In this document: in pieces, positions 17,668-25,812 of the stretch
How positions within the stretch are numbered: the first letter of the stretch is position 1
Layout: every line of letters starts with the position of its first letter
Assembly (NCBI GenBank): GCA_903870275.1
Contig: CAIQCK010000075.1
Coordinates: forward strand, 1 to 64,000
DNA length: 64,000 nt
Reading direction: 5' to 3'
Origin: an uncultured bacterium
GTDB taxonomy: Bacteria; Verrucomicrobiota; Verrucomicrobiia; CAIQCK01
Made by a program: the position numbers and the translations under genes
The notes under the pieces: generated by a model
Seen by the model: only the letters and a program-made list of their open reading frames with translations
Told to the model about the DNA's origin: nothing
Database searches by the model: none

Positions 17668-18516
17668 CTACAGGTCGCGGCCCGTGGCAAGCAGTTCGAC
17701 CAGTTGAGCCAACACCTCGGCGCGGTCCGGGCCATCCAGCGCCAGGGCAAGCTGCGCCACCAGCAGGCCGTATTGGACGCCGATGTCGTAGCGGCGGCCT
17801 TTCATTTCATACGCCAGATACCGCTCGCCTCCGGCCATTTCCGCCAACGCCGGCGAGAGATGGACGTTGGGCGCGTCGCCCCGGGCCTGCCGTTCCAGAA
17901 TCTCCATCACCGCAGGCGTCAGAACATGGATGCCAAAGAAGCAAAGGTAGTAGCCCGCCCGCAAGCCCGGCACGATCAGGCTCTGCTCGGCCTCGGTGGG
18001 CGTCGGCTTCTCCAGCACGCTTTCGATATTATAGAGCAACGGTTTCACCGGCACGCGCTTGCCGCCAACGGTGCCGTAGTTGGTCAGCATCGTCTCGCGC
18101 GTCGGCTGCACTGCCGAGACCGCGCACTGCTCCGCCTCCGCGATCTCCACGAGCTGCCGCGCGCACGGCTTCCCCTGCTCGTCGCGGCTCAGGTAAAGGT
18201 GGTCGCCGACCAGATGGAGGAACGGGTCGTTGCCAATGAATTCGCGCGCGCACAACACCGCGTGACCGTAGCCGCGCGGCGCGGTTTGCTCGACGAAGCG
18301 CAACCGGCGCGCGTGTTCGCCGGCCGCCGTCGCGTAGGCATCGTGATCGCCCGGATGAATGACAATGCAGACCTCCTCCATGCCCGCGTTCAACGCCTCC
18401 TCGACGATGATCCGCAACGCGGTTTTCTGGACGCGGTCGCGGTCCACGAGCGTCTGAAGGGGCAGGCCGCGCTGGTTCCGGCCGGCGGCGGTAACGACAG
18501 CTTTCTTGATCTTCAT
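17668..18516 (-). CDS. GalU/RfbA-like sugar-1-phosphate nucleotidylyltransferase
   Basis: This 282-residue NTP-transferase is like UTP-glucose-1-phosphate uridylyltransferase. It begins MKIKKAVVTAAG, but the usual signature GxGTRxxPxTK is replaced by GRNQRGLPLQTLVD, so the catalytic lysine position reads differently from GalU. HLVGDHLYL holds the metal-binding Asp, and LTNYGTVGG and VEKPT-like VLEKPTPTE match the family. The start at 18516 is set by homology. It is 54 bases upstream of the kinase/pyrophosphorylase fusion gene, so the two probably serve one nucleotide-sugar pathway. The activity is likely, but the altered signature makes the substrate uncertain. Confidence 0.82.
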   Translation of the reverse strand: MKIKKAVVTAAGRNQRGLPLQTLVDRDRVQKTALRIIVEEALNAGMEEVCIVIHPGDHDAYATAAGEHARRLRFVEQTAPRGYGHAVLCAREFIGNDPFLHLVGDHLYLSRDEQGKPCARQLVEIAEAEQCAVSAVQPTRETMLTNYGTVGGKRVPVKPLLYNIESVLEKPTPTEAEQSLIVPGLRAGYYLCFFGIHVLTPAVMEILERQARGDAPNVHLSPALAEMAGGERYLAYEMKGRRYDIGVQYGLLVAQLALALDGPDRAEVLAQLVELLATGRDL

Positions 18517-18582
18517 AGCTTTCGAGTCCCTGACAACAACGGCATCAACTTTGAACCAAACGCCGTCCAAAATCAAAGCCGA

Positions 18583-21138
18583 TCATTCGAGCGGCACGAT
18601 GTCTTCGCCGCGCGAACGCACGTCCACCACCCGCTGGCCGTCCACAAACACTTGGTAGGCAACACCTTCCTTGCCCAGAACGCGCGCCTTGCCGCCGTGA
18701 ATTGTCACCGGAAATGGCGCGACGACGCGATGGCCACCCGCGATGGCGACTGCGAGCGCATCCAGTTTGTCTTCGAGGGCGAGCCGCAAGCTAACGATGG
18801 CGCAGGGGTTGATGTTCCACGGATTGCGGTGCTGTTCGACGAGGTTGAACGAGTCCGGCACGCATCCGGCGAACTCGCCATCGGGATACTGCATCTGCTC
18901 GGCGGTAATGAGGATGCCCTCGGCCAGTTGCCGCCAATTCAGCGTCTTGTCATAAGGCATGAGCATCGTCAGCGCGTAGGCGTAATCGTAGCCGCACCAC
19001 TGCACGGGCAGGCCGATCCAGTTGGGCGCGCGCCAGTTGGTCGCGCCAAAAACCGGCGTCGTCGCATACATCATCACCGGCTTGCAACTCCACTGATACA
19101 CAAATGGCAGTCCGGTGATGGCCCATTTGCGCGCGCAGTCGAGATACTCGCGGTTGCCGGTCAGCTCGTAGCCACGCACGTAGGCGTGAACAAGATACGC
19201 AGACGCCAGGATGTCCGGTGTGTGCAACGCGCACTCCCACGTCTGCGCGCCGCGCGGCGTGCGGAACCGTTTCATGAACTCCAGCGTCTTGAGGCCTGCG
19301 TCCAACGCCGTTTTGTCGCCGGTGGCCCGCGCGTGCTCCAACAGCATGACAGCGTTCACCCCGCATAAGCCGCTGGCGGTGTCCTCGAAATGGCCGCGCT
19401 GGTATTTGCCGGTGTAGCGGTACGAGCCATCGGCCTTCTGGTTGGCGATACTATTGCGAACCTGTGCCGTCTTCACCTTGAGCCATTCGTCTGCGCGACC
19501 GGTAACGAAGTAGATCGCTTCGTTGCGGATATGCGAGCCGGCCATCACCAGCTTCGGCAGTCGCGGCGCTTCGCCGGTGAGCCGCCAGATTGTCGAAGCG
19601 CAATCGCCAAACGGTTGCCGCGGCCAATGTGCCTCGGCGCAATGTCCCCAACCCGCGTCGGTCCTCAACGGCGGGCCAGTCAGCGCCTTCAACGAGAGCG
19701 CCATCTGCGCCTCGCGGTCGCGCGGCGGCTTCGGCAGCGCCGGCAGACCGCGCTTTTTGACCGCCCAAAGAATCGTGTCCTCCAGCGGCGCCGGCTTGCC
19801 CACGCGAATCGTCGCCTCGATCTTCTTTCCGCGCAACGCGGCGCGATGTCCCTCCGTGCCATCCAGAAAGTTCGGCGTGGCAAAGACCGGTTGCAGCGAC
19901 ATGTCGCGCCACGTCATCGCCGCCGACACCCGGTCGGTGACAAACGCCATCAGCGGCATGGTCACTTTCATCGGGTCCGGCGCGAAGCGGATGTGCTCCT
20001 CAGTCTCAATGTCGAGCGTCGAGGACGACGCCTCGCCCTTGCCAAGGTATTCCAGCCCGGCGAACACGCCCTGCTCCAACGAGCCGAGCGCACGCAGCAC
20101 CGGCCCTTCGCACGGCGCGTCGCTTTGAATGACCACGGAGATCTCCTTGCCTCGGAGCGCGAGCGTGACGCTGACGCCGTCGCCGGCAAACCGCAGCGAG
20201 CCGCCCTGACCGGCCAGCTTGAGTTTCGGCACGACACCGTCGCGCCAAACCAGCGGCGCGATGAAGCCGGCGAGCTTGCCGCCCACCTCGATGCGCGCCC
20301 CCGAACCGTCGCGAGCCACTTGCAATGCGAGGTCTCCCGCCGTCCGCGTGATCCAGTCGCCGGCAGCTTCGGCGTCGGCGATGAACAACGTTCGCCGAAG
20401 CGTCGGTAAACTTTCTGCCACGACGGCGACTTCGCGCGCCTCGAACGGCTCTTTTCCAGCGGCATTGACGACGACGGTTTGCGTTCCGGTGCCCTCGACA
20501 GTGACCCGGTGGTCGTCAACAGTGCAAGCGATCGCCTTGTCCGAGTGGTTCATCAGCGACACTGAAATCCGGCGTCCGTCGGCGTGCAGCGACTGGATTT
20601 CCAGCGGATGCAGGATTTCGCGAACGAGTTCGATCTTTTCCACTTCGACCAAGCCCGGCGCGCTGCCGGGGTCGAGCCGCAAGCGTGTGACCGTGCCGCG
20701 CGCTTCGAGCCGCACCGCGTAATCGTGCCACTGACCGTCGTGAATGAGTTTGAAGTGTTCGCTGCGTTCTTCTTCGGTGGCGGGCGATTCGGTGGTCGTC
20801 CAGAAAAACTGGCCGGCGCCGCCCGTGGCGCACTTCACGCGAATCTTCACCGTGAACGCCCCCTCGATGTGGAACGGCGGACTGACGAGGTAGGGATCGT
20901 TGCCGCTGCTTTGAATCTTCAGCACGCCGCCGGCCGCCGCGACTGTGCAGTCGTGCAGCGCCTTCCAATCCGCCGTGCCGTTTTGAAAAGACCACGTTTG
21001 GAGCGATTCTGTCCGGAGCACCTGCCGCGGATAGGGATTCATCGCCAAGCAGGGGACGATGGCGCCGCCCGCGCAGACGCCCGCGAGCCATGTTGCGACG
21101 ATACCAAAACACCACCTGCCTCTTTGATTTCTGTTCAT
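18583..21138 (-). CDS. Large secreted protein with alpha/alpha-toroid-like C-terminus
   Basis: This 851-residue exported protein has a signal peptide (MNRNQRGRWCFGIVATWLAG). Residues about 40-180 form a module with GAGQFFWTTTESP and HDGQWHDYAVRL that recurs at the C-terminus of the sulfatase at 48438-50345. A beta-rich middle follows. The last about 350 residues (HFEDTASGLCGVNAVMLLEHA, repeated helical pairs) look like a six-hairpin glycosidase toroid. It probably acts on a polysaccharide or glycan, but no catalytic residues can be named. The start at 21138 has GAGGTG upstream. Confidence 0.8.
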   Translation of the reverse strand: MNRNQRGRWCFGIVATWLAGVCAGGAIVPCLAMNPYPRQVLRTESLQTWSFQNGTADWKALHDCTVAAAGGVLKIQSSGNDPYLVSPPFHIEGAFTVKIRVKCATGGAGQFFWTTTESPATEEERSEHFKLIHDGQWHDYAVRLEARGTVTRLRLDPGSAPGLVEVEKIELVREILHPLEIQSLHADGRRISVSLMNHSDKAIACTVDDHRVTVEGTGTQTVVVNAAGKEPFEAREVAVVAESLPTLRRTLFIADAEAAGDWITRTAGDLALQVARDGSGARIEVGGKLAGFIAPLVWRDGVVPKLKLAGQGGSLRFAGDGVSVTLALRGKEISVVIQSDAPCEGPVLRALGSLEQGVFAGLEYLGKGEASSSTLDIETEEHIRFAPDPMKVTMPLMAFVTDRVSAAMTWRDMSLQPVFATPNFLDGTEGHRAALRGKKIEATIRVGKPAPLEDTILWAVKKRGLPALPKPPRDREAQMALSLKALTGPPLRTDAGWGHCAEAHWPRQPFGDCASTIWRLTGEAPRLPKLVMAGSHIRNEAIYFVTGRADEWLKVKTAQVRNSIANQKADGSYRYTGKYQRGHFEDTASGLCGVNAVMLLEHARATGDKTALDAGLKTLEFMKRFRTPRGAQTWECALHTPDILASAYLVHAYVRGYELTGNREYLDCARKWAITGLPFVYQWSCKPVMMYATTPVFGATNWRAPNWIGLPVQWCGYDYAYALTMLMPYDKTLNWRQLAEGILITAEQMQYPDGEFAGCVPDSFNLVEQHRNPWNINPCAIVSLRLALEDKLDALAVAIAGGHRVVAPFPVTIHGGKARVLGKEGVAYQVFVDGQRVVDVRSRGEDIVPLE

Positions 21139-21178
21139 GAATGACACCTCTCAGACCCGGCGGCCCGGTCCGCGCGCA

Positions 21179-21751
21179 TCAACGATCCAGCGATTTCAAG
21201 CTCTGCAATCGTCTTTTCACCTCGGCATTGTTCGGATCGAGCCGGGCCGCCTGCTGGTAAAAGTCGCGCGCGGCGTGGAGGTGGCCCTCCATGTCGTTCA
21301 ACAGGGCGAGATTGCGCGCCGCCAGAAAACTGTAGGGGTCGAGCGTGTAGCCGTGCAAAAACGCCTCACGCGCGTCCTTGACCCGGTTCAGGCTGTAGTA
21401 AACCACCCCCATGTTGATCCACGCGAGCGCATTGGCCGGTTGCACGGTCACGGCGCGCTCGAACTCCTTGATCGCCTCGCCGGGTTGGCGCGCCGACAGC
21501 AGCGCGTTGCCGCGCCGCAGGGCACGGTCGGCCTCGTCCACCGGAATGGCGTCCACGTCAGTCGTGCCGGGCAGTGGCGCGAGCTTCTGCTGGACCAGCG
21601 CGATGTAGTCGCCCGGCTGGCCCGGCTGCCAATGCGCCACGGCGACGCCGCCGGCCGCCAGCGCCGCCGCCATGAGCGCGGCCAGCGCCGTGGGAAGGGC
21701 GGCGGTTTGAAAACCGGCTTTCAGTTGTTGAGTTTTGGCTTCGGATGCCAT
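21179..21751 (-). CDS. Membrane-anchored TPR protein
   Basis: This 190-residue protein has one N-terminal transmembrane segment (ALPTALAALMAAALAAGGVAVA) and three tetratricopeptide repeats, seen as RGNALLSARQPGEAIKEFERAV, ALAWINMGVVYYSLNRV and LNDMEGHLHAARDFYQQAARLDP. It likely scaffolds an envelope complex. It ends 40 bases before the large secreted protein and may be the first gene of that leftward transcript. An ATG at 21817 would add 22 residues but lacks support. Confidence 0.82.
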   Translation of the reverse strand: MASEAKTQQLKAGFQTAALPTALAALMAAALAAGGVAVAHWQPGQPGDYIALVQQKLAPLPGTTDVDAIPVDEADRALRRGNALLSARQPGEAIKEFERAVTVQPANALAWINMGVVYYSLNRVKDAREAFLHGYTLDPYSFLAARNLALLNDMEGHLHAARDFYQQAARLDPNNAEVKRRLQSLKSLDR

Positions 21752-22218
21752 GAATATGCCGTTCTTTCTGAACCGAAAAGCCGGTGCGCGCAACCGCAAA
21801 CTTCGGTTGTGTCTCAATTTGAAACCCTCATGGGCATTACGGGGGGATTATGGTCATGTCCGGCAATTCTCTGACGCATGGTGCGTGAATTCCCGACATG
21901 CATGGTTTCCGCCCTGGTTTATAGTAGTCGTTGGAGATTTCGTATGAGCATTAGGAAAACCTCAAACGCTGGTCAATCACTGATGGAATGCACGCTGCTA
22001 TTGGTGCTGGTTGCCACCGTTGGCGTTCTGGTTGTGCACGTAGTAACGGGGTGTTGAAAATCGGTTCATGATCAATGACAGGCAGGATGCCTGTCCTACG
22101 TTTCGGCGGTCAGCCCCGAAAGCTTTCGAGGTCAGAACCCGCCGCTATAGCTTTCAAAATGCCGCCCAACACAAACCTCACCCGCCGCACGCCTAAGCGC
22201 CGCCCCACCCGGCCTCGT
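21752..22218. other. Intergenic region holding only the tiny pilin-like gene
   Basis: Besides the 37-residue gene at 21944-22057, the stretch contains the small palindrome GACAGGCAGGATGCCTGTC at about 22078-22096. This echoes the palindrome in the broken LRR gene at 48159. Nothing else is supported. Confidence 0.6.
21944..22057 (+). CDS. 37-residue Flp/Tad-pilin-like peptide
   Basis: A very short gene reads MSIRKTSNAGQSLMECTLLL and continues with a hydrophobic run to a terminal GC. The block GQSLME followed by a hydrophobic helix is the class III (type IVb) prepilin signature, in which the peptidase cuts after the glycine and the Glu at +5 is conserved. Here the residue after Glu is Cys where Tyr is usual. 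Mature length would be 27 residues, all membrane-spanning. The usual tad genes are not nearby. It is divergent from the TPR gene. It may be a minor pilin, an orphan pilin or a small membrane protein that only resembles one. Confidence 0.55.
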   Translation: MSIRKTSNAGQSLMECTLLLVLVATVGVLVVHVVTGC

Positions 22219-23841
22219 TCAAAAGAACCGCGCGAAGAGCGCCACGACTGCCAACAGCAGGATCGTCGCCCATAGCCGGAATGAGCACCAGAGCGGGACC
22301 TTGGCCATCTCCGCCGCCACCTCGGGCGTGAAGGACCGGTCTATAATCGCCTGCGCGGGGATCGCGCCTCGCTCGCGGAAAATCCAGAGGATCACGCACG
22401 CCACGACAAAATCAATGGCCGCGCGCGTCAGGAAGGGAATAGCGGGCGCCAGTTTCGCCGACTCGGCCAGTGTAAACGCCAGCGCCCAGACCGGGCCGAC
22501 AATGATCGCGATGAGCGCGCCGCGCGCCGTCGCCCGCTTGTAGAAGAAGCCCGCCAGGAACAGCGCGCAGACCGATGGATAGGCGATGGACCAGTATTTT
22601 TGGATGTAAAAGAAGATCGCTTTCAGGTCGCGCAGGAAAAAGCCGACCACCGTTGCCGCAACCAGCACGAGCAGCGTCGTCACGCGGCCAAAGCGGATCA
22701 GGTCGCGGCTCGTGGCGTCGCGCCGGACGTAGTTCTTGTAGATATCGAACGTGATGATCGAGGAGCTGGCCGACAGCATCGAAGCGATGTGCGACATCAC
22801 ACAGCCCATCAGGCCCGCCATCACGAGGCCCGTGAAGCCCGCGGGCAGGAGCTGTTTGACGAGCGTCGGAAACGCGAGGTCGGATTTTTCCAGCACGCAG
22901 ACATGCCGCATCAGGCCGGTGTCGGCGTTGTAGAGGCGGAACGCGATGATGCCCGGCAGCACCACCAACACCGGCACGAGCAGTTTCAGGAAGGCCGCGA
23001 ACACCACGCCCATCTGGCCGTGCCAGACGTCCTTCGCCGCCAGCGTGCGCTGCGTGATGAACTGGTTGCAGCCCCAATAGAAAATATTCGCCAGCCACAT
23101 CCCGCCAAAGAACACGCCGATCCACGGCAGTTCCGGGTCGTTCCACGGCCTGACCATGTGGAACTTCTCCGGCGCTCCGTCGAGCACCGCGCGAAACCCG
23201 CCGGCCACCGTGGCGCTGTAGCCGGGCGTCACCGCGCCGACTTGCTGCAACCCGAGCCAGGTCACCGTCAGGCCGCCGAGGATCAACACCGTGACCTGGA
23301 TGATGTCGGTATAGGCGACCGATTTGAACCCGCCGTAGATCGTGTAACCGCCGCCGATGACGCAGAGGATGGCCAGTCCCGCCACCAACGGCAGGCCGAA
23401 GATGGAGTGAATGGCCAGCGAGCCGGTGTAAAGCACCACGGCCAGTTCGATGACGATGTAGCCGATGAGACTGATGATGGCATAGACCAACCGCACCTTG
23501 TCGTTGAAGCGCCGCTCCAAGAACTCCGGCATCGTCGTGATGCGGCTCTTGAGATAGTAAGGCAGGAAGAATTTTCCGTAGAGAATCAGCGCGATGGCCG
23601 CCATCCACTCGAAGCTCGCGATGGCCAGCCCGATCTCCGCCGCGCGGCCCGACATGCCGATGAAGTGGTGGGTCGAGATGTTCGCCGCGATCATCGAGCC
23701 GCCGATGATCCACCACGTCAGGTTGCGGCCCGCGAGGAAGTAATCGTCGGATTCCTTCTCCTTGCGCGACACCAGCACGCCGACCGCGGCGACGACCGCG
23801 AGATAGACGCCGAAGATGACGATGTCGAGGGTCGGAATCAT
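22219..23841 (-). CDS. Sodium:solute symporter (SSS family, SGLT-like)
   Basis: This 540-residue inner-membrane transporter should have 13-14 helices. Family marks are SRKEKESDDYFLAGRNL near the N-terminus, WWIIGGSMIAANISTHHFIGMSG (sodium-site region), IYGGFKSVAYTDIIQ and GLMGCVMSHIASMLSASSSI. These are typical of SSS members that import sugars or sugar derivatives with sodium. The gene is last in a leftward cluster with two GH43-like enzymes, so an arabinose- or xylose-type sugar is a reasonable guess. Confidence 0.92.
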   Translation of the reverse strand: MIPTLDIVIFGVYLAVVAAVGVLVSRKEKESDDYFLAGRNLTWWIIGGSMIAANISTHHFIGMSGRAAEIGLAIASFEWMAAIALILYGKFFLPYYLKSRITTMPEFLERRFNDKVRLVYAIISLIGYIVIELAVVLYTGSLAIHSIFGLPLVAGLAILCVIGGGYTIYGGFKSVAYTDIIQVTVLILGGLTVTWLGLQQVGAVTPGYSATVAGGFRAVLDGAPEKFHMVRPWNDPELPWIGVFFGGMWLANIFYWGCNQFITQRTLAAKDVWHGQMGVVFAAFLKLLVPVLVVLPGIIAFRLYNADTGLMRHVCVLEKSDLAFPTLVKQLLPAGFTGLVMAGLMGCVMSHIASMLSASSSIITFDIYKNYVRRDATSRDLIRFGRVTTLLVLVAATVVGFFLRDLKAIFFYIQKYWSIAYPSVCALFLAGFFYKRATARGALIAIIVGPVWALAFTLAESAKLAPAIPFLTRAAIDFVVACVILWIFRERGAIPAQAIIDRSFTPEVAAEMAKVPLWCSFRLWATILLLAVVALFARFF

Positions 23842-23865
23842 GGCTGGAGCGGTTCCTGTTCCTGC

Positions 23866-24879
23866 TCAGGGTTTCACCGGATGAGCCGACTTGATGTTCA
23901 AAAGACCCTGGAGAATGTCTTCAGTGACGGGAAACGCCGTGCCGTGGCGGATGCCGTCGGGCATGTGGAGTTGCTCCGTAATGGACGTCCAATGCTCGAA
24001 GTCCGTCGTCCGCAGGCCCTCGTAACGATGCCGCGTGTAGGCGTCGTAGTAGAGGAACCACTCCTCGCCCACTTGGAGCAACGCCGGCCCCTCGACCCAA
24101 TCGGGCGAGATCGGCGCCGAACTTTTGCTCCACGGACCCAGCGGGCTTTTCGTAAACGCGAGGCGGATGTTCTTCTTCGCCACGGGCCAGCGTTCCTCGT
24201 CCTTGACCGCCATCACCCATCGGTCGCGCGACGGGTCGTGGACAATGAAGGCGTCAATGCAACTGTAGCCGCCGTCATAGAACAACGTCGGCGGCGTGTA
24301 GGTCTCGAAATCTTTTGTCGTGGTCAAGTAGATGCGATGGTTACACTTCACGCCCTTGACGGGCTCGCGCGAGAACGTGTCGCCGTGCTCCTCCGTTTCT
24401 GGAAACCTGCCAGGGATGGTGGACGCCCAATAAATCAAATAGGTTCCCGTTTTGCCGTCGCGGGTGATCTCCGGCGCCCAGGCATTGGCGCAGCCCGGAT
24501 AGTCCTTCATCACGTCCAAGTATTTTTGCTCCGACCAGTCGCGCAGATTTTTGGAATGGGCGATGCCAATGCCAATGCCCGGCCGGCTCCAGCCGGTCGT
24601 CCAGACCATGTGAAACATGCCGTCAGGTCCCTGAACCACCGACGGATCGCGCAACAGCTTGCCGCCAACGCCGGGTTTCAGGAAGCAATCGCCGGGCGGT
24701 TCGATCCTCGTCCATGTGTATCCGTCCCGGCTGAAGGCCAGTTGCAATCCCTGCTCCTCTCCCCTGCCCGTGTTGAAATACGCAAACACGAACGGCCCGG
24801 CCTTTCCGACCGGCTCAGCCGCCGGCAACGGATCGCACAGCACACAACAAACCGTCAGGAGTATGAGGAGTGTCTTCAT
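23866..24879 (-). CDS. Secreted GH43-like five-bladed beta-propeller hydrolase
   Basis: This 337-residue exported protein has a signal peptide ending LPAAEP. Motifs typical of the GH43/GH32-like propeller fold are LLRDPSVVQGPDGMFHMVW (catalytic-base region), NAWAPEITRDG (WAPE, general acid region) and SCIDAFIVHD. It probably releases arabinose- or galactose-type residues from polysaccharide. The subfamily cannot be fixed by eye. It lies 24 bases before the symporter gene and 30 bases after the next glycosidase gene, in one operon. Confidence 0.85.
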   Translation of the reverse strand: MKTLLILLTVCCVLCDPLPAAEPVGKAGPFVFAYFNTGRGEEQGLQLAFSRDGYTWTRIEPPGDCFLKPGVGGKLLRDPSVVQGPDGMFHMVWTTGWSRPGIGIGIAHSKNLRDWSEQKYLDVMKDYPGCANAWAPEITRDGKTGTYLIYWASTIPGRFPETEEHGDTFSREPVKGVKCNHRIYLTTTKDFETYTPPTLFYDGGYSCIDAFIVHDPSRDRWVMAVKDEERWPVAKKNIRLAFTKSPLGPWSKSSAPISPDWVEGPALLQVGEEWFLYYDAYTRHRYEGLRTTDFEHWTSITEQLHMPDGIRHGTAFPVTEDILQGLLNIKSAHPVKP

Positions 24880-24909
24880 GGTCGCTTGGCGTTGGATTGC
24901 TTGGGTTTT

Positions 24910-25812
24910 TTACTTCGGCTGAATCCGCCCCGATTCGTCCACTCGGATCGGCAGCATGGCCGGCCGCTCACGGAACGACGCGGTGGCGTCGTTGCCGAAG
25001 AACGTGCTCCACCAACCGCCCTCCTTGTCGCGGAAAAGCATGTTGTGCCCGCCGTGCGGAATCGCCAGATACCGCTCGCTCCACGGGCCGTCGAGTTTGT
25101 CGGCGCTCGCCGCCATGCAATCGTAGGTGCGATTCTTGCCGTTGACGTTGAACTCGGCGCAGATGAGGTGATAACGGCTCGCGATCTTCGTCAGGAACGC
25201 GCCCTCGAACCCGACCTGTTTCGCGTTGGCGGGCTTGAGCAGATGCGGCGGCTCGGCGAGGCCGCTCATGTCGTCCTTGAAGCGCGCGATCTTGCCGTTC
25301 TGGAACACGAAATAGACCCTGCCGTCGTCGTCATCGAACAACGACGCGTCAATCTCGCCGGTGAGCGGCCCGTCGGGCTTCACGTCTTCGTACGGGCCTT
25401 CGGCCTTGCCGCTCGTGCTCTTGAGCACGCCGGTGCCGCCGTAGTTGACGCAGTAGGCCAACCAGAACGTGCCCTTGAAGCAATGAATCTCCGGCGCCCA
25501 GATTGCGCGGCGCAGTTTGCCGTCCTTGCCCGTCCTGCCTTTCTGCCACGTCGTGTTCTTCTCGAAGCTCCAGATGAGGCCGAGCGGCTCCCACGTTTTG
25601 AGGTCGCGTGATTTCCAGAGGCGAATGCCGTCGTTGGTCTGCCACCATGTCGGGTGACCCGTCGTGCCCGTCAGGTAATAGCAACCATCCGGCCCAAGAC
25701 AAACGCAGGTGTCGCGGACGGGAAAGTCGAACAGCGGTTTGAGTGTCGCGATCTCCGCCGCGCCAAGCTGCGCTGCGGCACACAAAGTCAGAACCAAAAG
25801 CCAGTTTTTCAT
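24910..25812 (-). CDS. Secreted GH43-family glycosidase
   Basis: This 300-residue exported enzyme has a signal peptide MKNWLLVLTLCAAAQLGAAE. The GH43 pattern is clear: RDTCVCLGPDGCYYLTGT (catalytic Asp region), RRAIWAPEIHCFKGTFWLAY (WAPE region with pKa-modulating/acid residues) and EIDASLFDDDDGRVYFVFQ. Likely activity is arabinofuranosidase or xylosidase type. Its start overlaps the stop of the preceding UroD-like gene by four bases (ATGA), which implies translational coupling. Confidence 0.88.
   Translation of the reverse strand: MKNWLLVLTLCAAAQLGAAEIATLKPLFDFPVRDTCVCLGPDGCYYLTGTTGHPTWWQTNDGIRLWKSRDLKTWEPLGLIWSFEKNTTWQKGRTGKDGKLRRAIWAPEIHCFKGTFWLAYCVNYGGTGVLKSTSGKAEGPYEDVKPDGPLTGEIDASLFDDDDGRVYFVFQNGKIARFKDDMSGLAEPPHLLKPANAKQVGFEGAFLTKIASRYHLICAEFNVNGKNRTYDCMAASADKLDGPWSERYLAIPHGGHNMLFRDKEGGWWSTFFGNDATASFRERPAMLPIRVDESGRIQPK

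Noticed and set aside
22600..25611. A 1003-residue + strand frame, with similar long frames at 26586-29006, 13705-15798 and 2822-4438
   Set aside because: They lie antisense to clear symporter, glycosidase, kinase and ilvB genes. Their sequences are rich in Arg, His and Val as expected of shadows, and no domain is visible.
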